This document shows, piece after piece, positions 23,218 through 31,561 of a DNA stretch of 64,000 nucleotides. This DNA is from an uncultured Lachnospiraceae bacterium (lineage in GTDB: Bacteria > Bacillota > Clostridia > Lachnospirales > Lachnospiraceae), in NCBI GenBank assembly GCA_910578335.1, contig CAJTPU010000006.1:62001-126000 (forward strand), in the 5' to 3' direction. The position numbers and the translations under genes were made by a program. The notes under the pieces were generated by a model. That model ran no database searches and was not told the DNA's origin. It saw nothing but the letters and a program-made list of their open reading frames with translations. How positions within the stretch are numbered: the stretch's first letter is position 1; each line of letters begins with the position of its first letter.

Positions 23218-24528
23218 ATGCATAGTAATCGGAATGGAAAGCAAAAAAAGCGTAAACTGAATAATAAGGGCTTAAGTCTTGTGGAGATTTTGGTGGCGAT
23301 GGTGATACTGGCGCTGGTGTCAGGTCCCTTGCTTCATACCTTTGTTTCGGCGGCGGTTTACAACCGGCAGGCAAAGGAACGCCAGCGTACTACGACGGCG
23401 GCGCAGAGCGTTATGGAGGGCTTTAAGGCGTTTGACCTTGAGGAGCTTTGTTGGCAGTTTGATGAGTATAAAAATGCCGAAGAGCAGGCGGCGCATCCTT
23501 TTCGCGTATATAGCGGCGCGGCAGGAAGCTCCGGCGGAGCTTATATCAAGACGGAGGGCGGGGTAAGGCAATTCGTTCCGACAGCCGATAACTCTTATGA
23601 GTTTATCCTGCGTAATATGGAGTTTGAAGGAACTTTTTATGATGCCAAAGTAAGCCTGTCCCCGGCAACGCCGGCAGTAAGCGTGCCTTCTGTTGAAACC
23701 ATGAACGGATATCTGGATGCGGTATACAAACAGCCGTACCAGCAGGATATGCAGGCTTTCAGTCAGGTTGTGGATAAGGTGTGGCATGCGCTGATAGATG
23801 AGAATCTGGAAGACGGAAGCCCCAATCCGTACCACGATTTTGTGTATACCTACGAGCAGGGAGACATTGACAAAGACAAAATCCGACTGGAAAAGACCAC
23901 AACAGTCGTAATCAGTACTTCGGGCGACGTCAGCACGGTTACGATTTCCATTAACTACCATTATGAGGTGTCCAATTATCCGTTTTATCCGACGGATGAA
24001 CTCCATCCGGAGCACTTTGATTTGGAGGGAGATATTTCCATACCGTCGGTAACGGTATACGACAATACGGATACCGCGTCGAACGGCGCGCGGCTGGGGG
24101 ACGTGTATTTGTATTATTATCCGGCTTACAGCAGCGGTCCTCTGGGAACCAGAGTCGCGGACGAGACGATAGAGATTTATAATAACAGCGGTTCTGCGAA
24201 AAATGTGTATCTGATAAAGCAGAAAAATGCTTCGATTTCGGATACGCAGCTCAATACCTGTGAGAACAGCTATACACCGACCATCACGGGAGTGCCGGCA
24301 GACTTAGGAAGTACCATTCGTCTATTTCATAATCTGGACTATAATATGTCGGGTCTGGGGAGCGGGACAGGTACGTTTTCCATAAGCGGAATGGCGGAGG
24401 CAGGGACGGAAATGTTTGAAGAGAAGCCGGAAGTCCTGCTTTATCATGTGCAGGTATCCATCTATGAGGCAGGTACCGATTTTTCGGGGACGGCTTTATT
24501 GGTTCTGGAAGGCACCATGAATGATTAG
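23218..24528 (+). CDS. Minor pilin, PilV/GspI-like N-terminus
   Basis: This 436-residue prepilin has a long basic leader ending LNNKG and is cut before Leu19 of LSLVEILVAMVILALVSGPL, with Glu at +5. The helix continues as VYNRQAKERQRTTTAAQSVM, as in PilV/GspI minor pilins. The large C-terminal part (about 380 residues) is rich in beta-type sequence, with many Tyr, Ser, Thr and Asp residues, and has no domain I can name. ATG 23218 follows the PilO stop by two bases. It is the first of four consecutive minor pilins, which in other systems form the complex that starts assembly and caps the fibre. Confidence 0.82.
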   Translation: MHSNRNGKQKKRKLNNKGLSLVEILVAMVILALVSGPLLHTFVSAAVYNRQAKERQRTTTAAQSVMEGFKAFDLEELCWQFDEYKNAEEQAAHPFRVYSGAAGSSGGAYIKTEGGVRQFVPTADNSYEFILRNMEFEGTFYDAKVSLSPATPAVSVPSVETMNGYLDAVYKQPYQQDMQAFSQVVDKVWHALIDENLEDGSPNPYHDFVYTYEQGDIDKDKIRLEKTTTVVISTSGDVSTVTISINYHYEVSNYPFYPTDELHPEHFDLEGDISIPSVTVYDNTDTASNGARLGDVYLYYYPAYSSGPLGTRVADETIEIYNNSGSAKNVYLIKQKNASISDTQLNTCENSYTPTITGVPADLGSTIRLFHNLDYNMSGLGSGTGTFSISGMAEAGTEMFEEKPEVLLYHVQVSIYEAGTDFSGTALLVLEGTMND

Positions 24529-25294
24529 CTGTATGGACGGCAGAATGAGAGGCAGTATGCAGGGGAAAAAAAGTGGCGAAAAAAAACTGAATAATTCCGG
24601 CTCCGCGATTGTAACCGTGATTGTAGTGGTGGCATTTATCAGTATTCTGGCGACCACGATTCTCTATGTCTCCGGTATGAACTTTTATATGAAAATGACG
24701 GATTTGCATACAAAAGAAAGCTTTTATGAGGCGGAGACAGCCTTGGAGGAAATCAAGGCATTTTTGATGACAGAGGCTGCGGAGGCAGGCAGAGAGGCAT
24801 ATATGGATGTTGTGATTAACTATGCCTCCACTGACGGCTATACCCGCTATGCGATATATCAGAATCAATTTCTGGAGCGGCTGAACAGTAAATGGGAGGA
24901 GACGCGGACACCGGTGGGTGGGACAGAAAGAACGTATCTGGAAACACTTGCTTCTTTGATTACGTCCTATCCGGTAAAGCCGATAGACCCTTTGGCGGAA
25001 TGTGAGCTTTCTTTGGATGTGTCTGTTCCAAATGCCGGAAGCATGGAGCTTCACAGTGAAGACGGCTATGCGCTTTTACGCGGTGTCATATTTACTTATA
25101 CAAAAGACGGTTACACCACCGTGATTTCGACGGATTTCATCATTTCGGTGCCGGAAATAAATTGGGGCGTGGATGCATACCGGTCTGAATGGGGGACACA
25201 GGAAGACGGTTCGCCGGATGACGCTTCTGCCTTGGAGCGCGAGACGGTTGACATGACGGAATGCGTACAATATTATAACTGGACAAAGCAGTAG
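24521..25294 (+). CDS. Minor pilin, PilX/GspK-like N-terminus
   Basis: This 257-residue protein overlaps the previous gene by eight bases. Its leader ends KKLNNSG, followed by SAIVTVIVVVAFISILATTI. The +5 residue is Thr, not Glu, as in GspK and some PilX proteins, which sit at the fibre tip and need no Glu5 contact. FYEAETALEEIKAFL after the helix matches the PilX pattern of an A-E-x-A-L motif. The C-terminal part is a small beta-rich domain ending VQYYNWTKQ. Several in-frame ATGs exist (24521, 24533, 24545, 24557), all before the cleavage site, so the mature protein is not affected. Confidence 0.78.
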   Translation: MISCMDGRMRGSMQGKKSGEKKLNNSGSAIVTVIVVVAFISILATTILYVSGMNFYMKMTDLHTKESFYEAETALEEIKAFLMTEAAEAGREAYMDVVINYASTDGYTRYAIYQNQFLERLNSKWEETRTPVGGTERTYLETLASLITSYPVKPIDPLAECELSLDVSVPNAGSMELHSEDGYALLRGVIFTYTKDGYTTVISTDFIISVPEINWGVDAYRSEWGTQEDGSPDDASALERETVDMTECVQYYNWTKQ

Positions 25295-25363
25295 AACAGC
25301 TTGGCAGTAGAACAGCTTGGCAGTAGAACAGCTTAGCAGTAAAACAGCTTGGCAGTAGAACAG
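25288..25363 (+). repeat. 16-bp tandem repeats between two minor pilin genes
   Basis: Four full units of GCAGTAGAACAGCTTG (25288-25303, 25304-25319, 25320-25335, 25336-25351; two units carry one change each) are followed by a 12-base partial unit to 25363. The first unit holds the stop codon of the upstream pilin. The array fills the whole spacer up to the start of the next pilin gene. As 16 is not a multiple of 3, each copy lost or gained shifts the frame, but every frame meets a TAG or similar stop. Confidence 0.92.
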
Positions 25364-25378
25364 GTATGGGGTATTGGT

Positions 25379-25900
25379 ATGAAGAGAAATAACAGGGGCA
25401 TGTCATTGGTGGAAATTATCATAGTGGTGGCAATCCTTTCCATAGTGGCGGGGGGCATCACGCTGGGAATCGGCTTTATGACAAGAAAACCGGCGGACGA
25501 GTGCGCCAATAAGCTGCGGGCGGCGCTGCAGAGCAACCGCATGACAACCATGGGAAAGCTGAGCGCCAAGATTGAAGTTCTTGTTTTAAGAGATGACCCT
25601 ACGCATGCTGATGGCATATACATAAAAGAGACAATAGGAACGGCGGGTGATGCGTCTGTAAAGGAAAACATGACCCGTATCGGTGATGTGGACATTACAA
25701 TTCAATATACAGTATCCACGGGCGGCGCTCCTGTGACGATAACGCCGGGGCATCCGCTGGAGCTTAGCTTTAACCGCAGCAGCGGCGCTTTTAATCCGCT
25801 TCCCGGCGGCGGGTATTGTACGGAAATTGTAATTAGCAAAGGAAGCCTGACAAGGACGTTAAAGCTTTACTATATGACGGGAAAAATAGAACTGCAGTAG
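25379..25900 (+). CDS. Minor pilin, FimU/GspH-like N-terminus
   Basis: The 173-residue prepilin starts MKRNNRG and is cut before Met8 of MSLVEIIIVVAILSIVAGGI, with Glu at +5. After the helix comes CANKLRAALQSNRMTTMGK, the pattern of GspH/FimT pilins. The rest is a compact beta-rich domain. ATG 25379 has only a weak GGGG site; a TTG at 25349 inside the repeat array is open in frame but would put ten extra residues before the leader. Translation may depend on coupling across the repeat spacer. Confidence 0.8.
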   Translation: MKRNNRGMSLVEIIIVVAILSIVAGGITLGIGFMTRKPADECANKLRAALQSNRMTTMGKLSAKIEVLVLRDDPTHADGIYIKETIGTAGDASVKENMTRIGDVDITIQYTVSTGGAPVTITPGHPLELSFNRSSGAFNPLPGGGYCTEIVISKGSLTRTLKLYYMTGKIELQ

Positions 25901-25978
25901 GTGCATGGCGGAAGAAATTTGTGTGGCAACTGTAAGGTAACAGAGCAGAGACGTGTCAAAGGGAGAGTGTGAAAGGTG

Positions 25979-28159
25979 ATGCAAATGTTTTGGAAAGGAA
26001 GACGAAAACTGAATAACAAAGGGCTTACCTTGATGGAATTGATTTGTGCGATTGCCATTCTTGCAATTGTGACGGCGAGCATCGGAAGCGTTATGGTGGT
26101 CAGCGCCCGCAGCTATCAGCGTGACAGCGATGAGGTCAGCCTGCAGCAGGAGGCGCAGATAACGGCGAACCAGATTGCGGATTTGGTGATAGATTCTACA
26201 GCCGGTGTCAAATATAGCTGCCCGCTGGGGGATTATTTGAGCGAAGCGGATGCAATTGCGGCAGGTGCAGTCACCGGTGGAGACAGGACGCTGTCGATAG
26301 ACGGAAACGGAGTGCGGTATGTCGTTTCCTTTAGAGAGGCAGATAACAAGATATATTATGCGGAGCATATCCTGAATCCGGACGGCACGTCAACGCCCAC
26401 AGGAGCAGGCGAGCAGCTTATGGCGGAGAATGTCAAGCTGTTTGCGGCGGATATCCGTAATTTTTCGGACAGCGGTTATATGGAATTGACGCTGGGATTT
26501 GAAAAAAATACGAAGACCTATGTAGCGGCATTTACCATTACGGCGCGTAACGGTGCCGTGACAGTCACCGGTGCAGAGGCAGCGGCTTCTATTACAACAG
26601 AACTGGAGCTGGTGCTGGAGCCGAATCAGACCTATCTGCTGAATGCAACCGTGATGGGACCTTCCAATACGGATATGACATGGTCTTTGGGCGGCGGCAG
26701 TACGGACCCTGACACACAGGTGTTTAAGGATGGCGCAGACTGGAAGATTACCATAGGACAAGACGAGACGGCAAGTGAAATTTATCTTTTGGTGAAGAGC
26801 AATGCCAAAAAAGAGGATGGCGTAACGCCGCAGGCACAGCAGACGGTAATCGTACATATCAGACGGGTAACGGCGGTCAATCTGAATGTAACGCTGCAAA
26901 GCGGCAGTGATTTAATGGCTGGAGCAGAATACCTTATTACGGCGGATGTGGCGGGAACCAATCTTCCCAAGCTGATGGCGGGCAGCAGTGATGTGGACCC
27001 GGCATATGTATCGCCTTACAGGGTAGAATGGAATTATATTTATTCTGTGAACGGTCATGCGGTTGGCGGGGACGATTGGACGAATTATCAGTGGGAGTCA
27101 TGGTATCATCCTTCACCGAGTGATTATTTTACGGTGTTGGAAGAGGTAGAGGGCTCGGACAGTACCGCTCCCGGCATTCGAATCAGACTCTTGGAAAATA
27201 TAGATGAATACAGGCAGCTTTTGGTGACGGCGACAGCGACGCATCCGGAGGGCATGGCGGGTGAACCGCCTGTGAGCAGCAATAAAACGGGACTTTCTTA
27301 TGGGCATGTGGCAGGTATGCATTTGTTTTACAAGGCGCTTCACAGCTATTCCGGAGAAGGGATGTACCGTGGTACGCCGGATGCGCAGGTTGTAAATTTT
27401 GCCTATGATTTGATTAAAGGCATGATACAGGCGCAGTATGGCAATGTGGGATTTTTGGATAACTGTGTGAAATATTACCGCTTTAGGCCTTTCACCATAA
27501 ATGCGGCAGGGGAAAGGATATACGGACCCTGGGTCAATTGGGCGCCGACACAGAATGAATACGGCGGTGCCATTAAGATGCGTGGTGACACATTGCGTTT
27601 TGAGTTTGATAAGAATTACGAGGTACAGTTAAAATACTGGTGGTGGGAAGGCAATATAAATAATGTAGTCTGGCCTTTTGCGGGAATGCCGGATGATATC
27701 AACGTTGTCACGGCAGAGATTTATCGGGCAAAGGTGTTCTTCAGGGTTACGGACAGTTCATGGAATGAGATTGCAACAGGGGCGGTTCGGCTTGGCACAA
27801 AGGAAGTACCTTATGTTCTTGCGGACAGTAATCCGATTCATCTGGAAGGACAGATAACCAATGCACAGGAAATGGGTGCAGACCAGAATTATATCAAGGA
27901 CCATGTTGCATACAGGGTGGAAAAACTGGAAGGTGACAGTTGGACTGCCGTTTATGAAACAGGGGGACAGGAAATGTATCATTTAACTCCCGTATCATGG
28001 AACAATGGCGCCGGTTTGTATCGTGTTGTCATAGGACTAAAGGGGGTTCCGCATCGAACCTACAATTATGCGACGCAGGGCTATACGGAAAGTATACGGG
28101 ACTACTGGCTTTATGATGAAGTATCAGGGGATGGAATCTTCTATTTCCAGGTTCCTTAA
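25979..28159 (+). CDS. Giant minor pilin, PilW/GspJ-like N-terminus with long C-terminal region
   Basis: This 726-residue prepilin has a leader ending RKLNNKG and is cut before Leu16 of LTLMELICAIAILAIVTASI, with Glu at +5. SYQRDSDEVSLQQEAQITAN and QIADLVIDS follow, as in PilW/GspJ minor pilins. Most pilins are 120-250 residues; the extra 500 or so residues include one or two stretches that look like Ig-like beta domains (LELVLEPNQTYLLNATVMGP; VTAVNLNVTLQSGSDLMAGA) and a Trp/Tyr-rich C-terminal region (YWWWEGNINNVVWPFAG). A tip adhesin is a reasonable inference. GTG 25976, ATG 25979 and ATG 25985 are all possible starts; AAAGG at 25972 fits 25985 best. A terminator follows. Confidence 0.82.
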   Translation: MQMFWKGRRKLNNKGLTLMELICAIAILAIVTASIGSVMVVSARSYQRDSDEVSLQQEAQITANQIADLVIDSTAGVKYSCPLGDYLSEADAIAAGAVTGGDRTLSIDGNGVRYVVSFREADNKIYYAEHILNPDGTSTPTGAGEQLMAENVKLFAADIRNFSDSGYMELTLGFEKNTKTYVAAFTITARNGAVTVTGAEAAASITTELELVLEPNQTYLLNATVMGPSNTDMTWSLGGGSTDPDTQVFKDGADWKITIGQDETASEIYLLVKSNAKKEDGVTPQAQQTVIVHIRRVTAVNLNVTLQSGSDLMAGAEYLITADVAGTNLPKLMAGSSDVDPAYVSPYRVEWNYIYSVNGHAVGGDDWTNYQWESWYHPSPSDYFTVLEEVEGSDSTAPGIRIRLLENIDEYRQLLVTATATHPEGMAGEPPVSSNKTGLSYGHVAGMHLFYKALHSYSGEGMYRGTPDAQVVNFAYDLIKGMIQAQYGNVGFLDNCVKYYRFRPFTINAAGERIYGPWVNWAPTQNEYGGAIKMRGDTLRFEFDKNYEVQLKYWWWEGNINNVVWPFAGMPDDINVVTAEIYRAKVFFRVTDSSWNEIATGAVRLGTKEVPYVLADSNPIHLEGQITNAQEMGADQNYIKDHVAYRVEKLEGDSWTAVYETGGQEMYHLTPVSWNNGAGLYRVVIGLKGVPHRTYNYATQGYTESIRDYWLYDEVSGDGIFYFQVP

Positions 28160-28189
28160 GATATGAAGAAAAGAGTTGAAATATGAGGG

Positions 28190-28216
28190 AAAAGCAGGAA
28201 AGATTTCCTGCTTTTT
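28190..28216 (+). terminator. Intrinsic terminator of the pilus operon
   Basis: AAAGCAGGAAA (28191-28201) pairs with TTTCCTGCTTT (28204-28214) around a tiny loop, followed by more Ts. It closes the pilus unit. Confidence 0.85.
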
Positions 28217-28246
28217 CTTGTGACGGAAATTTAACGAAATTTTAAC

Positions 28247-28275
28247 TTGCGTCAAACTGCGTTTTGGTGTATAGT
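28247..28275 (+). promoter_or_regulatory. Sigma-A promoter for topA
   Basis: TTGCGT (28247-28252) and TATAGT (28270-28275) are 17 bases apart, 41 bases before the topA start. Confidence 0.75.
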
Positions 28276-28315
28276 GGTACGCGATTACTGTAAAACTGCG
28301 TTTGGGGGAAATCAA

Positions 28316-30388
28316 ATGGCAAAATATCTGGTTATTGTGGAATCACCTGCCAAGGTGAAGACAATTAAAAAATTTCTGGGCAGCAATTACGAGGTGGCGG
28401 CAAGCAACGGTCATGTCAGGGACTTGCCGAAAAGCCAGCTCGGCATTGATGTAGAGCATGACTATGAGCCGAAATATATTACGATTAGAGGAAAAGGGGA
28501 TATATTGGCAAATCTTCGTAAGGAAGTGAAGAAGGCAGAAAAAATTTATCTGGCAACCGACCCCGACCGTGAGGGAGAGGCGATTTCCTGGCATCTGTAT
28601 CACGCGTTAAAGCTGGAAAATAAAAAGACTTATAGAATTACCTTCAATGAGATTACCAAAAATGCGGTAAAGGAATCCCTCAAAAATGCAAGGGAAATCA
28701 ATATGGATTTGGTGGATGCACAGCAGGCGCGCCGCTGCCTTGACAGAATGGTGGGATACCGCATTTCACCGCTTTTGTGGGCAAAGGTAAAGCGCGGACT
28801 CTCTGCGGGCAGGGTGCAGTCCGTGGCACTGCGCATTATCTGTGACCGGGAAGAGGAGATTGACGCTTTCATACCGGAGGAATACTGGACGCTTACCGCT
28901 TCCTTTGCCATAAAAGGAGAAAAGAAGCCTCTTGTGGCAAAGTATTACGGCGAAGGGGATAAAAAGGCGTCCATTTCGTCGAAGGAAGAGTTAGAGGCGG
29001 TGAAGGCGGCTCTTGCGGGGGCTGACTACCATGTGGCAGATGTAAAAAGAGGAGAGCGGATGAAAAAAGCGCCTCTTCCTTTTACGACTTCAACCCTGCA
29101 GCAGGAGGCGAGCAAGGTCTTAAACTTTTCCACACAGAAGACCATGCGGCTGGCGCAGCAGCTCTATGAAGGCGTGGAGATAAAGGGCGAGGGCACCTTT
29201 GGTCTGATTACGTACCTGCGTACGGATTCTACAAGGGTATCCGAGGAAGCGGAGCGCATGGCAAAAGAATATATTGATGAGACATACGGGGCGGAATATG
29301 CCGGAGAGGGGACGGACAGGAAGGCAGGGCAGAAAATACAGGATGCACATGAGGCAATCCGCCCTACAAGGATTTCCCTGACGCCGCAAGAGGTCAAGGC
29401 ACAGCTTCCCCGTGATTTGTTCCGGCTTTATCAGCTTATCTGGAAGCGTTTTACGGCAAGCCGTATGCAGCCGGCAAAATATCATACGGTTTCGGTTAAA
29501 ATTGACGGCAGCGGTCATATATTTACAGTGGCGGCATCCCAGCTTTATTTTGACGGCTTTATGAGCGTTTATACACAGGAAGAAGAGAGGGAGACGGAAG
29601 AAAATCTCTCGGTGGAGCTGAATAAAGATACCGTTCTGACACATATGGGATTTGAGGAAAAACAGCATTTTACCCAGCCGCCGGCACATTTTACGGAAGC
29701 TTCCCTGGTACATGCGCTGGAGGAACTGGGAATCGGGCGTCCCAGCACCTATGCGCCGACCATCACTACGATTTTGGGCAGGCGTTATGTCATAAAGGAA
29801 AATAAGAACCTTTATGTGACGGAGTTAGGGGAAGTTGTCAACAACATGATGAAAGAAGCTTTTCCGACGATTGTGGATGTCAACTTTACAGCCAATCTGG
29901 AAGCGCTTCTGGACGGCGTGGAAGAGGGCGGCATCAACTGGAAAACCGTAGTGACCAATTTCTATCCCGATTTGGACGAGGCGGTGAAGGCTGCCGAGAA
30001 GGAGCTTTCCGAAGTGGAAATAGCGGACGAAGAATCCGACGAGGATTGCGAGATATGCGGAAGACGTATGGTAATCAAATATGGTCCGCACGGCAAATTT
30101 TTGGCTTGCCCGGGCTTTCCGGACTGCCGCAATACCAAGCCTTACTTTGAAAAAATCGGAGTTATGTGTCCGAAGTGCGGTAAGGATATTGTGATTAAGA
30201 AGACAAAAAAAGGAAGAAGATACTATGGCTGCATAGGCAATCCGGAATGCGATTTTATGGTGTGGCAGAAGCCTTCCGGCATAAAATGTGAAAAATGCGG
30301 TTCCGTGATGCTGGAAAAAGGAAATAAGCTGGCGTGTTCAAATGAACAGTGCGGGCATATTATACCAAAGGAGCCTGCGAAGGCATAA
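28316..30388 (+). CDS. topA: DNA topoisomerase I (type IA)
   Basis: TopA relaxes negative supercoils by single-strand passage. The 690-residue protein starts with the Toprim domain (MAKYLVIVESPAKVKTIKKF; DPDREGEAISWHL holds the metal-binding acidic residues). The catalytic Tyr is Y300 in LITYLRTDSTRVS. YTPTI-type helix LEELGIGRPSTYAPTITTIL follows. The C-terminus has three tetracysteine zinc ribbons starting CEICGRRM, CPKCGKDI and CEKCGSVM. ATG 28316 has GGGGGAA upstream; the 23-codon extension to 28247 runs through the promoter and is discarded. In Bacillus topA also lies upstream of codY and flgB. Confidence 0.97.
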   Translation: MAKYLVIVESPAKVKTIKKFLGSNYEVAASNGHVRDLPKSQLGIDVEHDYEPKYITIRGKGDILANLRKEVKKAEKIYLATDPDREGEAISWHLYHALKLENKKTYRITFNEITKNAVKESLKNAREINMDLVDAQQARRCLDRMVGYRISPLLWAKVKRGLSAGRVQSVALRIICDREEEIDAFIPEEYWTLTASFAIKGEKKPLVAKYYGEGDKKASISSKEELEAVKAALAGADYHVADVKRGERMKKAPLPFTTSTLQQEASKVLNFSTQKTMRLAQQLYEGVEIKGEGTFGLITYLRTDSTRVSEEAERMAKEYIDETYGAEYAGEGTDRKAGQKIQDAHEAIRPTRISLTPQEVKAQLPRDLFRLYQLIWKRFTASRMQPAKYHTVSVKIDGSGHIFTVAASQLYFDGFMSVYTQEEERETEENLSVELNKDTVLTHMGFEEKQHFTQPPAHFTEASLVHALEELGIGRPSTYAPTITTILGRRYVIKENKNLYVTELGEVVNNMMKEAFPTIVDVNFTANLEALLDGVEEGGINWKTVVTNFYPDLDEAVKAAEKELSEVEIADEESDEDCEICGRRMVIKYGPHGKFLACPGFPDCRNTKPYFEKIGVMCPKCGKDIVIKKTKKGRRYYGCIGNPECDFMVWQKPSGIKCEKCGSVMLEKGNKLACSNEQCGHIIPKEPAKA

Positions 30389-30442
30389 AAAGAAAAAATG
30401 TTACGAAAAAATGTAAAATTATGAAAATTGACTGTGTTTTCA

Positions 30443-30471
30443 TTGAAAATCAGATTTGTGTGTGGTAAAAT
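30443..30471 (+). promoter_or_regulatory. Sigma-A promoter for codY, overlapped by a TTTTC/GAAAA dyad
   Basis: TTGAAA (30443-30448) and TAAAAT (30466-30471) are 17 bases apart. TTTTCattGAAAA (30437-30449) covers the -35. It resembles a CodY box, AATTTTCWGAAAATT, except that three bases, not one, separate the arms. Autoregulation by CodY is possible but unproved. Confidence 0.65.
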
Positions 30472-30531
30472 AGGAATGAATTTTGAAGCAACGTGAACCA
30501 TGGCGCAAAATGCCTGCACGGAGGAATCTGA

Positions 30532-31326
30532 ATGAGCAGTGTACAGTTGTTAGACAAAACCCGAAAAATTGGGAAATTATTACACAATAACAATTCCAGC
30601 AAGGTGGTCTTTAATGATATCTGCAGGGTTATGCGTGAGATTGTGGATTCCAATGTGCTGGTTATCAGCAGAAAGGGAAAGGTTCTGGGTGTAGGAAAGC
30701 TTGAAAGCATAGAGACGATAACAGAGCTGCTCGACGAAAATGTCGGAGGATTCATTGATTCCATGCTGAATGAGCGTCTGCTGGGGATTCTTTCCACCAA
30801 GGAAAACGTGAATCTGCAGACGCTGGGCTTTGAACATCTGGACGTCAAAAAGTTTCAGGCAATCATAACGCCGATAGAGATTGCGGGCGAAAGGCTGGGG
30901 ACGCTTTTCTTTTATAAGTGTGATGAGCAGTACGATATTGACGACATTATACTCTGCGAATATGGCTCCACGGTGGTCGGGCTGGAAATGCTGCGTGCCG
31001 TGAACGAGGAAAGCGCGGAGGAGGACAGGAAACTTGCGGTAGTGCGTTCTGCCATTTCAACGCTGTCGTTTTCGGAGATGGAAGCGATTATCCACATTTT
31101 TGATGAGCTGAATGGCATGGAGGGGATTCTGGTTGCAAGCAAAATTGCGGACAGGGTGGGGATTACCCGCTCGGTGATTGTAAATGCCCTGCGGAAGTTT
31201 GAAAGCGCGGGTGTCATTGAATCGCGTTCTTCAGGGATGAAAGGAACGTATATCAAAGTTCTCAATGACGTCGTATTTGATGAAATCGAAGAGTTGAAAA
31301 AACAGAATCACAGACAACACAGGTAA
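30532..31326 (+). CDS. codY: GTP- and branched-chain amino acid-sensing repressor CodY
   Basis: CodY represses stationary-phase, transport and often motility genes when GTP and branched-chain amino acids are plentiful. The 264-residue protein has the N-terminal GAF domain (MSSVQLLDKTRKIGKLL, VNLQTLGFEHLDVKKFQAII) and a C-terminal winged helix-turn-helix with KIADRVGITRSVIVNALRKF and ESAGVIESRSSGMKGTYIKV. ACGGAGG precedes ATG 30532. It lies 235 bases upstream of flgB. In Bacillus subtilis the order is the same and CodY represses the flagellar operon promoter, so local control here is a fair guess. Confidence 0.96.
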   Translation: MSSVQLLDKTRKIGKLLHNNNSSKVVFNDICRVMREIVDSNVLVISRKGKVLGVGKLESIETITELLDENVGGFIDSMLNERLLGILSTKENVNLQTLGFEHLDVKKFQAIITPIEIAGERLGTLFFYKCDEQYDIDDIILCEYGSTVVGLEMLRAVNEESAEEDRKLAVVRSAISTLSFSEMEAIIHIFDELNGMEGILVASKIADRVGITRSVIVNALRKFESAGVIESRSSGMKGTYIKVLNDVVFDEIEELKKQNHRQHR

Positions 31327-31383
31327 CTTCATACATAATACAAAACGGATTTTGGATTTTTGAGCGGACGGATTACGGTAGAT

Positions 31384-31419
31384 AAAAGGATTTATTGAAG
31401 TTGTCAATAAGTCCTTTTT
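31384..31419 (+). terminator. Intrinsic terminator after codY
   Basis: AAAAGGA (31384-31390) with TTATTG (31392-31397) pairs with CAATAA (31405-31410) and TCCTTTT (31412-31418), then ends in a T run. It separates codY from the flagellar operon. Confidence 0.85.
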
Positions 31420-31471
31420 ATATTCAAAAGGACATGGAAAAGGTTACTATATAAAAAACTCGTAAAAATAC

Positions 31472-31499
31472 TTGTCTTTTTCGACAAATAATTTATAAT
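31472..31499 (+). promoter_or_regulatory. Sigma-A promoter of the flagellar/chemotaxis operon
   Basis: TTGTCT (31472-31477) and a perfect TATAAT (31494-31499) are 16 bases apart. A dyad TTGTC-N6-GACAA (31472-31487) covers the -35 and part of the spacer, a good place for a repressor. I found no sigma-28-type sequence in this gap. The transcript leader would be about 55 bases. Confidence 0.7.
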
Positions 31500-31561
31500 G
31501 AAATAGAGTGACTAAAATTTGACGGCGGGTTTCCTGCAGCAGAGAAAGAAGGAGCGGTTCT

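Noticed and set aside
25349..25378. TTG start for the GspH-like pilin inside the repeat array
   Set aside because: It would put ten unrelated residues before a normal short leader; ATG 25379 gives MKRNNRG directly.
31420..31561. Sigma-28 promoter ahead of flgB
   Set aside because: No TAAA-N15-GCCGATAA-like sequence with correct spacing; the sigma-A elements explain the site better.
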